From JBBQCW01 sp038319025 (GTDB lineage Bacteria; Actinomycetota; Thermoleophilia; Solirubrobacterales; Solirubrobacteraceae): a DNA stretch of 64,000 nucleotides. Positions within the stretch are counted from its first letter, which is position 1; the number at the start of each line of letters is the position of its first letter. The stretch is from contig JBBQCW010000017.1 in the NCBI GenBank assembly GCA_038319025.1, positions 1 to 64,000 on the forward strand. The letters are read 5' to 3'. The position numbers and the translations under genes are program-made. Under the pieces are notes generated by a model. It worked only from the letters and a program-made list of their open reading frames with translations. It did no database searches and was not told the DNA's origin. Positions 15,679 through 24,660 of the stretch are shown here, piece after piece.

Positions 15679-16659
15679 ATGCTCGACTTCCAGATTCCCC
15701 GCATCACCAGTGAGACCGTGGACGACAACCGCGGCTCGTTTGTCATCGAGCCCCTCGATCGCGGCTTCGGCTACACGTTCGGCAACTCGCTGCGCCGTGT
15801 GCTGCTCTCCTCGCTCGCCGGCGCTGCCGTCACGAGCGTCCGCATCGAGGGCGTCGCCCACGAGTTCTCCACGATCAAGGGCGTCACCGAAGACGTCACC
15901 GACATCGTGCTCAACCTCAAGGCGCTCGTCTGCCGCATGCACTCCGACGCCACCGAGGTCGAAGCGCCGCTGGTGGTCACCGGCCCCGGCGACGTCACGG
16001 CCAAGGACATCGATCTGCCTGCGGGCGTCGAGATCCTCAACCCGGACGCTCACATCGCCACGCTTGAGGCCAAGAGCAAGTTGGAGCTGTACCTGACGAT
16101 CGGCCGCGGCCGCGGGTATCGCCCGGCTGAGGACAACAAGTCCTCCGACCAGCCGATCGGCGTCATCCCGATCGACTCGATCTTCTCGCCGGTCCGGCGC
16201 GTCGCCTACGACGTCGACCAGGCCCGTGTCGGTCAGCGCACCGACTACGACAGCTTGACGCTCGACATCGAGACCGACGGCTCGATCGATCCCACCGCCT
16301 CGCTCCGCGAAGCGGCTGAGATCCTGATCAGCCAGCTGGCGATCTTCACCGACGCCGACCGCATCGAAGAGCTGCGCGCCGGTCCCGGTGGTCAGCTTGA
16401 GTCCAACGGTGCCGGCACTGTCGGAGGCGGCGCGATCGCGGCGGCTCCCGCAGGCGGCGAGTACGACATCCTCATCGAGGAGCTCGAGCTCGGCGTGCGG
16501 TCCTACAACTGCCTCAAGCGTGCCGGCATCCAGACGGTCGGCGACCTCATCTCCAAGTCCGAGGGTGAGCTCAACGCCATCCCGAACTTCGGCAAGAAGT
16601 CGATCGACGAGGTCATCGAGACGCTCGTCGCGCGCGGTCTGCACCTGCGCGACGACTGA
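15679..16659 (+). CDS. rpoA: RNA polymerase alpha subunit
   Basis: Alpha dimerises to start RNA polymerase assembly and contacts UP elements and activators. The N-terminal domain shows GYTFGNSLRRVLLSSLAGAAVTSVRIEGVAHEF (residues 33-65). The C-terminal DNA-binding domain starts near residue 265 with SYNCLKRAGIQTVGDLISK and ends IPNFGKKSIDEVIETL. The linker between them is Gly/Ala-rich (GAGTVGGGAIAAAPAGG). 326 residues, normal. Confidence 0.98.
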   Translation: MLDFQIPRITSETVDDNRGSFVIEPLDRGFGYTFGNSLRRVLLSSLAGAAVTSVRIEGVAHEFSTIKGVTEDVTDIVLNLKALVCRMHSDATEVEAPLVVTGPGDVTAKDIDLPAGVEILNPDAHIATLEAKSKLELYLTIGRGRGYRPAEDNKSSDQPIGVIPIDSIFSPVRRVAYDVDQARVGQRTDYDSLTLDIETDGSIDPTASLREAAEILISQLAIFTDADRIEELRAGPGGQLESNGAGTVGGGAIAAAPAGGEYDILIEELELGVRSYNCLKRAGIQTVGDLISKSEGELNAIPNFGKKSIDEVIETLVARGLHLRDD

Positions 16660-16700
16660 GCTGCTCGCGAGTCCCTAGTCTTTCCCCGGAGAACACCGCC

Positions 16701-17054
16701 ATGCGCCATCAGAAAAACCGTCACAAGCTCAGCCGCACCACCGCCCACCGCAAGGCGTTGCTCGCCAACCTCTGCAAGGAGATCATCGAGCACGAGCGGA
16801 TCAAGACGACCGAGGCCAAGGCCAAAGCCGTCAAGCCGGAGATCGAGCAGCTGATCACGCTCGCTCGTCGCGGCGATCTGCACGCCCGTCGGCAGGCGCT
16901 GTCGACGCTGGGGCAGGACAAGTTCGCCGTGCACAAGCTGTTCGAAGAGGTCGCTCCGCGCTACACGGACCGACCCGGTGGCTACACCCGCATCCTCAAG
17001 CTCGGGCCGCGGCGCTCGGACTCGACCGAAATGGTCTACATCGAGCTGGTCTAG
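16701..17054 (+). CDS. rplQ: 50S ribosomal protein L17
   Basis: L17 sits by the tunnel exit. The 117 residues begin MRHQKNRHKLSRTTAHRKALL, the family hallmark, and contain ERIKTTEAKAKAVKPEIEQLI and YTRILKLGPRRSDSTEMVYIEL at the end. It closes the alpha operon; the next reading frame starts 10 bases on. Confidence 0.98.
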   Translation: MRHQKNRHKLSRTTAHRKALLANLCKEIIEHERIKTTEAKAKAVKPEIEQLITLARRGDLHARRQALSTLGQDKFAVHKLFEEVAPRYTDRPGGYTRILKLGPRRSDSTEMVYIELV

Positions 17055-17064
17055 GGTTGCGCGG

Positions 17065-17730
17065 ATGATCTCCATTCGCGCCTCCCGCAGTGCCTTGCTC
17101 TGCGCGGTTGTAGCGGCCGCCTGCCTGGTTGCGGCCGCGTCGGCCTCGGCCGCGACGATCGCCACCGATCGAGCGTGCTACCGCGGCGACACCCAGGTCG
17201 CCCTGACGCTTGGCGGCTTCGCGCCTGAGTTGCTCCTCGACGTTCGTGACAACAACGACTTCCTCTCTTCGCTGATGATGGATGACGCAGGTGGTTTTCA
17301 GGGCACGTTCGGTACGTCGGAGTCGAGCGCTGCGGTTGTCACGCACACGCTCACGGTCGATGTGGACAGCGTGATCACGTCAACGGTGTATCGCCTGACG
17401 CCGCTGACCGTGTCGCAGCGACCAGCTGCGCTGAGCAAGCCGACCGCGAAGGTGACTCTGAGCGCGCAGGGCTTCACCGAAGGCGGCGCGCTCTACGCGC
17501 ACTACGTTTACCGCCCGACCGACGTGAAGCGGGTACTCAAGAAGACGGTCAAGCTCGGCACGCTCGCCGGACCGTGCGGGACGCTGACCAAGAAGGTCGT
17601 CCAGTTGCCTCTGCACGCTCCTAAAGCCGGGGTCTACGACGTCCAGTTCGACCTGCGTCCGGGGTTCCAGGCTCAGGTCGCTCCGTACGTGGAGCGCAGC
17701 GTCTTCGTGCCCAAGAAGCACCGGCGGTAG
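17065..17730 (+). CDS. Secreted protein of unknown function
   Basis: A 221-residue protein that I do not recognise. Residues 1-29 form a signal peptide (basic ISIRASR, then a long Ala/Val core ending ASASA). The mature part has two Cys (in DRACYRGD and GPCGTL), alternates hydrophobic and polar residues like a beta-sandwich, and ends in a basic tail (VPKKHRR). A tandem pair of bacterial Ig-like or fibronectin-like domains is one reading; this is a guess. It starts 10 bases after rplQ and ends 12 before truA, so it appears to be transcribed with the ribosomal operon. Confidence 0.8.
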   Translation: MISIRASRSALLCAVVAAACLVAAASASAATIATDRACYRGDTQVALTLGGFAPELLLDVRDNNDFLSSLMMDDAGGFQGTFGTSESSAAVVTHTLTVDVDSVITSTVYRLTPLTVSQRPAALSKPTAKVTLSAQGFTEGGALYAHYVYRPTDVKRVLKKTVKLGTLAGPCGTLTKKVVQLPLHAPKAGVYDVQFDLRPGFQAQVAPYVERSVFVPKKHRR

Positions 17731-17742
17731 CGCACCGCCGTC

Positions 17743-18474
17743 GTGTCGTCGGTGCGGCTGGACCTGGAGTACGACGGAACGGAGTTCGCGGGCTGGGCTA
17801 GGCAGCCCGATCACCGGACGATTCAGGATGAGCTGGAACGGGTGCTGGCGAGCCTGCTCGGGGCCGCCGTCCCCATCGTGGTGGCCGGGCGCACCGACCG
17901 CGGCGTCCACGCCACCGGGCAGGTGTGTTCCTACGTGGGCGAGCCCGTCGCCGTAGGCGCGTTCAACCGCCTGCTCCCCGACGACCTTGCCGTGACCGCC
18001 GTGCACCAGATGCCAGGGGGATGGAATGCGCGCCGTGACGCCCGCAGTCGCGCCTATCGCTACCGGGTGCTGGCCAGGCCGGCTCGGTCGGCGTTTGAGC
18101 CTCACCGGGTGCTGCACGTCTCCCGGCCGCTGGACCGGGCCGCGCTCGACGCCTGCGCCGCGGCGATCGTCGGCGTCCACGACTTCACCGCTTTCACCCC
18201 GACCGAAACGCTGCACAGCCACTTCCGACGCACGGTGAGCCGAGCCGCATGGGTCGACGAGTCCGAGGACGTGCTGGCGTTCGAGATCGAGGCCGACACG
18301 TTTTTGCGCCACATGAACCGCGTCCTGGTGGGGACGATGCTCGAGGTGGGCTCTGGGCGGCGCACGGTCAAAGAGTTCGTGGCGCTGCTGGCCGGCGCCC
18401 CGCGGGATACCGCAGGTCCCACCGCCGCGCCGCACGGGCTGTGTCTGGTGGGCGTGCGCTACGACGGGGAGTAG
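17743..18474 (+). CDS. truA: tRNA pseudouridine synthase A
   Basis: Makes pseudouridine at positions 38-40 of tRNA anticodon arms. The catalytic Asp is residue 52 in AGRTDRGVHATGQ. Other family features are DGTEFAGWARQP at residues 11-22, FLRHMNRVLVGTMLEVGSGRR in the C-terminal half and a length of 243 residues. GTG start. It is the normal neighbour of rplQ, here displaced by the small secreted protein. Confidence 0.96.
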   Translation: MSSVRLDLEYDGTEFAGWARQPDHRTIQDELERVLASLLGAAVPIVVAGRTDRGVHATGQVCSYVGEPVAVGAFNRLLPDDLAVTAVHQMPGGWNARRDARSRAYRYRVLARPARSAFEPHRVLHVSRPLDRAALDACAAAIVGVHDFTAFTPTETLHSHFRRTVSRAAWVDESEDVLAFEIEADTFLRHMNRVLVGTMLEVGSGRRTVKEFVALLAGAPRDTAGPTAAPHGLCLVGVRYDGE

Positions 18475-18483
18475 GCGGGCGCT

Positions 18484-18528
18484 GTCCGGCCCGCCGGTCG
18501 GTGCCGCGCCGAGGCGCCCCGGCCGGAC
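18484..18528. terminator. Hairpin between convergent truA and thioesterase genes
   Basis: A perfect 8-bp inverted repeat, GTCCGGCC (18484-18491) and GGCCGGAC (18521-18528), encloses a second, smaller hairpin GCGCC-GA-GGCGC. It fills most of the 65-base gap between two convergent stop codons, as a bidirectional terminator would. There is no U-tract on either strand. Confidence 0.5.
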
Positions 18529-18539
18529 CGCTGGTCTGC

Positions 18540-18959
18540 CTAAGGCGTCGGGCCGGACTCCGCGGGCCGCTTGTACCGGTCACGGGGAAAGATCGCGTAG
18601 GTGCCGACGGCGGTGGCCAGCAGGCGCCCGTCGTCGTGGCTCACCGTGCTGCGCAGGACGCCCGTGCGGCGGTTGCGCCGGTCCAGGAGGCTCTCGCAGA
18701 TGAGGCCACCCTCGGTGGCCGTCTGGACGTAGTTGATGGCGATGTTGAGCGTTGCGCAACCTTCGTCAGCGGCCAGGTGCGCCCATAGCGCTGAGCCCAT
18801 CGAGTAGTCGATCAGCGCGTAGGCGATGACTCCGCTGAGCATGCCGCCGCGATTCAGCAGCTCGGGGCGGATCTCGGCGCGGACGATGCCGGCGGCATCC
18901 CAGCGCATTCCGATGAAGGCGGTGACGCCGTCCAGGGCAGGGGGTGAGGGTTCAACCAT
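18540..18959 (-). CDS. PaaI-type hotdog thioesterase
   Basis: A 139-residue hotdog-fold protein, probably hydrolysing a CoA thioester. The helix and active-site segment LLNRGGMLSGVIAYALIDYSMG matches the PaaI/DUF4442 style (NxGxxxG followed by an acidic residue). The later strands INYVQTATEGGLICESLLDRR and GRLLATAVGTYAIF complete the fold. I use the ATG at 18959; a GTG three codons upstream is possible. It is divergent from surE with 88 bases between. The substrate cannot be told. Confidence 0.8.
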   Translation of the reverse strand: MVEPSPPALDGVTAFIGMRWDAAGIVRAEIRPELLNRGGMLSGVIAYALIDYSMGSALWAHLAADEGCATLNIAINYVQTATEGGLICESLLDRRNRRTGVLRSTVSHDDGRLLATAVGTYAIFPRDRYKRPAESGPTP

Positions 18960-19047
18960 GCTCGGCACGCTAACGATCCGAAAGCGTCACGCGCGTTCGC
19001 ACTGCTGTCACGTCCCGGCCCGGGCGCGCGACTATCCTCGTAGAGCG

Positions 19048-19863
19048 ATGAAAGTGCTGCTGACCAACGACGACGGGATCGACGCCGAGGGCCTGCAGGC
19101 GCTCCGGAGGGCGCTGCTCGAGGTCCCTGACATCGAACTCATCACCGTTGCCCCGGACGGCAACCGGTCGGCCACGGCGCGCTCGATCACCACCATGAGG
19201 CCCCTGTGGGTGGAGGAGGTCACGTTCGACGACGGCACTGTGGGTTACGCCACCGACGGGACGCCCGTGGACTGTGTTCGCCTGGCGCAACTCGGCCTGG
19301 TGCCGGGGTTCGAGGCCGAAATGGTCGTCAGCGGCATCAACCACGGCGCGAACCTGGGCGATGACATCACCTACTCCGGCACCGTCGCCGCCGCGCTGGA
19401 GGGCGTGATCCTGGGGCTGCCCGCACTTGCCGTCTCCCAGCAGTCCGCGGCCCGGGAGATGGGGTTCATCCAGAGCGCGGACTTTGACTTTGAGGCGGCG
19501 GCCCGATTCGCCGCGCGGATTGTCGACGAACTCGATGAGGTGCCCCTGCCGCCCGGCACCTTGATCAACATCAACGTGCCGGCCGGCGAGATCGGCGGTG
19601 TGGAGGTGGCGACACTGGGCAAGCGGATCTACCGCGACGAACTCAAGCTGACCGAGGACGAGGGCTCGCGTCGACAGTTCTGGGTCTACGGAGCCGATCC
19701 CGGCTATCACGACGAGCCCGGCACCGACCTGAACGCCGTCGCGGCCGGCCGGATCGCCGTCACGCCGCTGCACTACGACCTCACCGCCAACGCTGGGCTG
19801 GCCGCCCTGCGCGGCTACGACCTGGCGCGCCTGCTGGAACCGGCAGCGCGTGACCTGACGTGA
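19048..19863 (+). CDS. surE: 5'/3'-nucleotidase SurE
   Basis: Survival protein E, a metal-dependent nucleotidase acting on nucleoside monophosphates. The ATG at 19048 gives MKVLLTNDDGIDAEGLQAL with the metal-binding Asp pair at residues 8-9. Further motifs are APDGNRSATARSIT and VSGINHGANLGDDITYSGTVAAALEG. The reading frame is open much further upstream, but homology begins here and TATCCT (19033-19038) sits nine bases before the ATG as a plausible -10 box. 271 residues. It overlaps ligA by four bases. Confidence 0.94.
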   Translation: MKVLLTNDDGIDAEGLQALRRALLEVPDIELITVAPDGNRSATARSITTMRPLWVEEVTFDDGTVGYATDGTPVDCVRLAQLGLVPGFEAEMVVSGINHGANLGDDITYSGTVAAALEGVILGLPALAVSQQSAAREMGFIQSADFDFEAAARFAARIVDELDEVPLPPGTLININVPAGEIGGVEVATLGKRIYRDELKLTEDEGSRRQFWVYGADPGYHDEPGTDLNAVAAGRIAVTPLHYDLTANAGLAALRGYDLARLLEPAARDLT

Positions 19864-22010
19864 GCAACGAGCACGACGAGGTTCCCGCCGAGGTCGCGGC
19901 GCGCGCGCAGCAACTGCGTGAGGAGCTGCGCGACCACGGTCGGCGCTACTACGAGCTCGACGACCCCACCATCGGGGATGACGAATACGACCTCCTCCTG
20001 GATGAGCTGCGGGCGATCGAGGCGGGCCACCCTGCCCTGCTGACCCCTGACTCGCCGACGCAACGGGTGGGCGGCGAGCCGACCGGTGAGGACGCCCCCG
20101 GCAGCCCCGGCGTGGACAAGCTGATGAAGGTCGCGCACCTGGAGCGCATGCTCTCGCTGGCCAACGCGCGCAGTGCGGAGGAGCTGCGGGCCTGGGTCGA
20201 GCGCATGCGGGCCCACCTCGCTCGCGAGGGCATCGAGGACCCGGCCTTCCGTTTCGTCGCCGAGCCCAAGATCGACGGGCTGGCAATGTCGCTGATCTAC
20301 GAGCACGGCGAACTGGTGCGCGGCGTGACACGCGGGAACGGTGAGGTCGGGGAGGACGTCACCCACAACTTGCGCACGATCGCGGCGATCCCCGAGCACC
20401 TGGAGGGTGCTCCGGCGCTGCTGGAGGTGCGCGGTGAGGTCTACATGCCACTCCCCGCCTTCGCCGCCCTCAACGAGCGTCGGGCGCAGGCCGGCGAGTC
20501 CACGTTCATGAACCCGCGCAACTCCTCGGCGGGCACGATCCGTCAGCTCGACAAGCCACTCCCCGCCGGCCGCGAGCCGACCGACAAGCAGCGCGTCGAG
20601 CGCGAGCTGCGTTTGGCGGCGCTCCAAACACTGTCGTTCTGGGCCTACAGCGTGGGCGTGACCGACGGCCTCACGTTCGACAGGCACTCAGCGGCGCTGG
20701 ACTGGCTGCGCGCGCACGGCTTTCCGGTCAACGGGGACATCCGTCTCCTGGACGATCTCGACGCCGTGATCGCCCAATGTGAGGACTGGGCGCGGCGGCG
20801 CGGCGCGCTGGACTTCGAGATCGACGGTGTCGTGGTGAAGGTCGACGACGCCGAACTGCAGCGCCGCCTTGGGGTGGTGGGCCGCGATCCGCGCTGGGCG
20901 ATCGCGTGGAAGTTCCCGCCGACGACCGCCAAGACGACGCTCCTGGACGTGATCTGGAGCGTGGGTAAGTTCGGCGACCTGCACCCCTACGCCGAGCTCG
21001 AGCCGGTCCACGTCGGCGGCGTGACGGTCAAGCAGGCGACCCTCCACAACGAGGAGGATCTCGCGCGCAAGGACGTGCGGCCCGGGGATGAGGTGATCGT
21101 GCTGCGCGCAGGCGACGTGATCCCCCAGGTCGTCTCCCCGGCACCCCACGCGGCGGAGAACCCTGACCGCCGGCCGCCCCCTCTGCCGCCGGCGCGGTGC
21201 CCGGTCTGCGACACGCCGACGGTCAAGGGTGACGGCGTGTTCACGATGTGCCCCAACCGCGATTGCGCCGGGCGCCAATGGCAGCTGCTGCGCCACTTCG
21301 TCTCCCGCGGGGGGATGGACATCGACGGCCTGGGAGAGAAGCAGGTCGCCGTGCTGCTCGAAGGTGGCCTCGTGAGGACAGCGGCCGACCTGTACGACTT
21401 GACCGTCGAGCGGCTCGAAGCACTGGACCGCGTCGGTGAGACGTCGGCCCGCAACCTGGTCGCGGCCATCGAAGCCTCCAAGGACCGACCCTTCGGCCGC
21501 GTGCTGTTCGCCGTGGGAATCGAGGGGGTCGGCGAGGTGACGGGGCGCACGCTCGCGCAGCGGTTCCGCACTATCGACGCCCTGCAGGCCGCGACGGCCG
21601 AAGAGATCGCGCAGACGCCAGGCATCGGCCCCATCGTCGGAGGACTGATCGCCGGCCAGCTGGCCGACGAGCGGCTCGCCGCGCTGATTCAGGCGCTGCG
21701 TGAGCACGGCGTGAAGATGGAGGAGGACGGCCCGCCCCCGGGCGAGGGACCTCTCTCAGACCAAGCTTTCGTGCTCACGGGGACGCTGCCGCAGCTCACG
21801 CGGGAGCAGGCCACCGAGCGCATCGTGGCCGCCGGCGGGCGCGTCACCTCATCGGTATCCAAGAAGACCGACTACGTGGTCGCCGGCGAAAGCGCCGGTT
21901 CCAAGCTGGAGAAGGCCGAGCGCCTCGGCGTTACGGTGCTGGACGAGGCGGGGTTGCTGGCCGTGCTCGACGGTCAGCGCCCGGAGGGCGATGACAACGG
22001 CGGCTCGTAG
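19860..22010 (+). CDS. ligA: NAD-dependent DNA ligase
   Basis: Seals nicks in replication and repair using NAD+. 716 residues with all domains: Ia (DHGRRYYELDDPTIGDDEYD, residues 26-45), the adenylation Lys137 in AEPKIDGLAMS, the OB fold, a four-Cys zinc finger (CPVC...CPNRDC near residue 450), helix-hairpin-helix repeats (AQTPGIGPIVGG) and a C-terminal BRCT domain from about residue 630 (AFVLTGTLPQLTREQA). GTG start overlapping surE. Its 3' end overlaps the convergent carboxypeptidase gene by 37 bases. Confidence 0.97.
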   Translation: MSNEHDEVPAEVAARAQQLREELRDHGRRYYELDDPTIGDDEYDLLLDELRAIEAGHPALLTPDSPTQRVGGEPTGEDAPGSPGVDKLMKVAHLERMLSLANARSAEELRAWVERMRAHLAREGIEDPAFRFVAEPKIDGLAMSLIYEHGELVRGVTRGNGEVGEDVTHNLRTIAAIPEHLEGAPALLEVRGEVYMPLPAFAALNERRAQAGESTFMNPRNSSAGTIRQLDKPLPAGREPTDKQRVERELRLAALQTLSFWAYSVGVTDGLTFDRHSAALDWLRAHGFPVNGDIRLLDDLDAVIAQCEDWARRRGALDFEIDGVVVKVDDAELQRRLGVVGRDPRWAIAWKFPPTTAKTTLLDVIWSVGKFGDLHPYAELEPVHVGGVTVKQATLHNEEDLARKDVRPGDEVIVLRAGDVIPQVVSPAPHAAENPDRRPPPLPPARCPVCDTPTVKGDGVFTMCPNRDCAGRQWQLLRHFVSRGGMDIDGLGEKQVAVLLEGGLVRTAADLYDLTVERLEALDRVGETSARNLVAAIEASKDRPFGRVLFAVGIEGVGEVTGRTLAQRFRTIDALQAATAEEIAQTPGIGPIVGGLIAGQLADERLAALIQALREHGVKMEEDGPPPGEGPLSDQAFVLTGTLPQLTREQATERIVAAGGRVTSSVSKKTDYVVAGESAGSKLEKAERLGVTVLDEAGLLAVLDGQRPEGDDNGGS

Positions 22011-23206
22011 GCCGCGATCAACGGCACCATCTTGTCCTCGACGGCCTTGACGGTGGTCGGGGTGATGCCGTTCTCCAGGAACGAGAACGCGACGGTGTGC
22101 CCTTGCCCCACGCGGCAGTACCCCGAAAGCGCGGACACGTCGTGCAACGTCCCCGTCTTGGCCCGGCAGCGGGTGACGGCAAGAGTGCCGCGCATGCGGT
22201 TGGCCAAGGTGCCCGTCCGGCCGGGCTGCGGCATGGCGTCGCGCCAAGAGGCACCCTCCGGGCGGGCGCGCATGGCCGTGAGCAGAGTGACGATCTGGGT
22301 CGTCGAAGTTTGGTCAGCGGGTGAGAGACCCGAGCCGTCGACCATCGTGGGGTGCACGCCGAGGCGGTCGCCGAGGACCTTGCGAGCCACGACGAGGCCT
22401 GCCGGCGTGCTCCCAGCGGTGCCGTAGTGCGCGCCCAGGTCCTTGATCAGCGTCTCGGCGTAGAAGTTGTCGGACGGCACCAGCGTCGTGGCGACGATCT
22501 GGCTCATCGCGGGCGAGGCGACCGAGCCCAGGACATGGGTGGTGGCCGGGTCGGTGCCGGCGCGCGCGGTCTTGGTCACCTTGATGTGCTGCAGGCCGAG
22601 CAGGTATCGCAGCCGGGCGGCCGCCGTCTGTGCGGGGCCGTGGGCTCCGGCGCGGCCGTGCCCCCACGTGAGCGCGCTGAGCCAGCCGCCGAGCCATTCG
22701 TCCGGTGCCCAATGAGTCTCGTAGCTGCCGCGACGCTTGTCGAACGCTGACTCGTCGCCGAGGATGCGGCCGACGATCCGAGTGATTCCGGCGCGCTGAA
22801 CGTCACCCACCAGGTCACGCAACGTGACGTCGTTCAGGCCCGGGTCACCGGTGCCGACGAGCACGACATCACCGTGCAGCACGCCGTCGGCGTCGGGCAC
22901 CACGCTCGGGTCGTTGCGCAGGGTGGTCGTCAGGTGCCCGGATACGCCAAAGCGAAGCAGCGCCGCCGCGGTCGTGTAGAGCTTCTCGTTGGAGGCGGGA
23001 GAGAGCTGCAGATCCGGTCGGCGCGCGTAGATCGTCAGCCCGGTTGAGAGGTCGCGGACGAGGGCGCCCGAATGGGGCCCGAAGGTGGCGGTGCGGGAGG
23101 CCAGCGACCGAGCCAGTGCGCTCGCGTCCATCGCGTGGGCGGGAGCAGCGGGAAGGGCACAGCCGAGGACGAGCGCGAGCGCGAGCGGCGCGAGTCGGCG
23201 AAGCAT
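21974..23206 (-). CDS. D-alanyl-D-alanine carboxypeptidase, PBP4 (peptidase S13) type
   Basis: A secreted penicillin-binding protein that trims peptidoglycan cross-links. Signal peptide residues 1-25 (core LAPLALALVLGCALPA, end AHA). The three active-site motifs are present: SxxK as SNEK (Ser72, Lys75), SxN as SDN in VPSDNFYAE, and KTG in RAKTGTLHDVSALSGY. 410 residues, short for the family but with the large insert between motifs one and two. The ATG at 23206 has GGGAG just upstream. Divergent from the patatin gene. Confidence 0.92.
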   Translation of the reverse strand: MLRRLAPLALALVLGCALPAAPAHAMDASALARSLASRTATFGPHSGALVRDLSTGLTIYARRPDLQLSPASNEKLYTTAAALLRFGVSGHLTTTLRNDPSVVPDADGVLHGDVVLVGTGDPGLNDVTLRDLVGDVQRAGITRIVGRILGDESAFDKRRGSYETHWAPDEWLGGWLSALTWGHGRAGAHGPAQTAAARLRYLLGLQHIKVTKTARAGTDPATTHVLGSVASPAMSQIVATTLVPSDNFYAETLIKDLGAHYGTAGSTPAGLVVARKVLGDRLGVHPTMVDGSGLSPADQTSTTQIVTLLTAMRARPEGASWRDAMPQPGRTGTLANRMRGTLAVTRCRAKTGTLHDVSALSGYCRVGQGHTVAFSFLENGITPTTVKAVEDKMVPLIAAYEPPLSSPSGR

Positions 23207-23277
23207 CGGCTCCCGAGGGTAGCGGCCGTTTCGACGGAATGCGGCAGAACTTGCTCATTCCGGCCCGCAGAACGATC

Positions 23278-23296
23278 TGACGGTGCGTCATGTGAC
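23278..23296. promoter_or_regulatory. Candidate operator upstream of the patatin gene
   Basis: TGACGGTGCGTCA (23278-23290) is an inverted repeat of TGAC and GTCA around five bases, and it overlaps a second one, GTCATGTGAC (23287-23296). It lies 18 bases upstream of TATGCT (23309-23314), which is placed as a -10 box seven bases before the ATG. A near-identical element stands before the acyl-CoA dehydrogenase at 28595-28613. Confidence 0.45.
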
Positions 23297-23321
23297 GGCC
23301 GCGAGTCGTATGCTTTCAGGT

Positions 23322-24632
23322 ATGGGTCAGGTCGTCCCGTTGGATCCGAAGGTCGCCAAGGGCCGCAAGACGGCGCCTAAGAAGCGCGCGCCGACGCGCC
23401 GCCGCAGGCCTTCCCGCACCGCGCTGGTACTCGGCGGTGGTGGTCTCACCGGAGGGGTCTACGAGATCGGCGCACTGCGCGCCCTCGATCTTCTGTCGGT
23501 CAACTCGACCGTCAATCAGTTCGACGTATACGTGGGCACGAGCGCCGGATCGTTCGTCGCCGCGCTCGCCGCCAACGGCATCACGCCTGAGGAGATGATG
23601 CGGGTCGTCAATCAGCAGGTCCCCTCTCCGTTCCCGGACCTGGATCTCGGCACTCTGCTGCGCCCCAACATCGGCGAATTCGCCCGCAAGGGCGTGATGC
23701 TCCCGCTGAAAGCCGCCGGGCTCATACGAGAGTTCGCCGGGCATCTGGGCTCCATCTCGGCGATGGATGTCGTACTCGGCCTGGCCGAGGGCCTGCCCAA
23801 GGGCTTCTATTCCGGTGCCGGCATGGAGCGTTACGTGCGCACGGTGCTGTCGGACCCGGATCGCACCGACGATTTCCGCATGCTCGATCGCGAGCTTTAC
23901 CTGGCCGCGACCGATCTGGACACCTGCGAGCGCATCGTGTTCGGCGCCGAGGGTTGGGACGACATTCCCATCTCCCAGGCCGTGCGCGCATCCACAGCGC
24001 TGCCGATGGTCTACGAGCCGGTCAAGATTCACGATCGCGAGTTCATCGACGGCGGCATCGTGTCGACGACCAACCTGGACATCGCCGTCGAGGCCGGCGC
24101 CAAGTTCGTCGTCGTCGTCAACCCACTGGTTCCGTTCGTCAACGACTTCTCGCAGGTCATCCATACCCCGTGGGGTTCGCGGACGCGCCGCGTGAGCGAC
24201 ATGGGCATGGCCCAGATCGCCAACCAGTCGTTCAAGCTGATCGCCTACCAGCGCCTGCACGAGATGGCCAAGCAGTGGGAGGACCGCTACCCCGGCGTCG
24301 ACATCCTGCTGATCGAGCCCGAGCCCGACGATGAGCTGATGTTCGAGACGTCGGTGATGAATTTCACCAAGCGCCTGGATATCGCCCGTCACGGCTTCCA
24401 GTCGGTGACGATGAAACTGGCCACCGACTACGAGCGATTCGCCGAGGTGGCCAACCGCCACGGCATCGAGATCTCCGCCACGCGAGTGCGCAAGGTCGTC
24501 AAGCACTTCTCCGCCGAGCGGGAGAAGACGGCCGCGTGGCGCCGCATCCTGGAGCAGACGACGGGCACCTTGCTGCGCCAGTCGGGCACCTCACCTGATC
24601 CGGACCTGCCAGCCGATATGGCCGGGGTCTGA
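23322..24632 (+). CDS. Patatin-like phospholipase
   Basis: A Ser/Asp-dyad lipid acyl hydrolase. The oxyanion segment LGGGGLTGGVYEIGALRAL (from residue 37) precedes the nucleophile Ser74 in VGTSAGS, and the catalytic Asp is in EFIDGGIVSTTN. After the patatin domain a C-terminal region of about 200 residues follows, typical of the larger bacterial members. The first 33 residues are basic (KGRKTAPKKRAPTRRRRPSR) and no signal peptide is seen, so it is probably cytosolic or membrane-associated. The ATG at 23322 is preferred over an in-frame GTG at 23283 because TATGCT lies seven bases upstream. Confidence 0.9.
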   Translation: MGQVVPLDPKVAKGRKTAPKKRAPTRRRRPSRTALVLGGGGLTGGVYEIGALRALDLLSVNSTVNQFDVYVGTSAGSFVAALAANGITPEEMMRVVNQQVPSPFPDLDLGTLLRPNIGEFARKGVMLPLKAAGLIREFAGHLGSISAMDVVLGLAEGLPKGFYSGAGMERYVRTVLSDPDRTDDFRMLDRELYLAATDLDTCERIVFGAEGWDDIPISQAVRASTALPMVYEPVKIHDREFIDGGIVSTTNLDIAVEAGAKFVVVVNPLVPFVNDFSQVIHTPWGSRTRRVSDMGMAQIANQSFKLIAYQRLHEMAKQWEDRYPGVDILLIEPEPDDELMFETSVMNFTKRLDIARHGFQSVTMKLATDYERFAEVANRHGIEISATRVRKVVKHFSAEREKTAAWRRILEQTTGTLLRQSGTSPDPDLPADMAGV

Positions 24633-24660
24633 TCCGCAAGTAGCGGTCCGGACGCGCGGT

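Noticed and set aside
15196..16644. A 482-codon minus-strand frame opposite rpsD and rpoA.
   Set aside because: Covers two conserved genes and their gap with no own motif.
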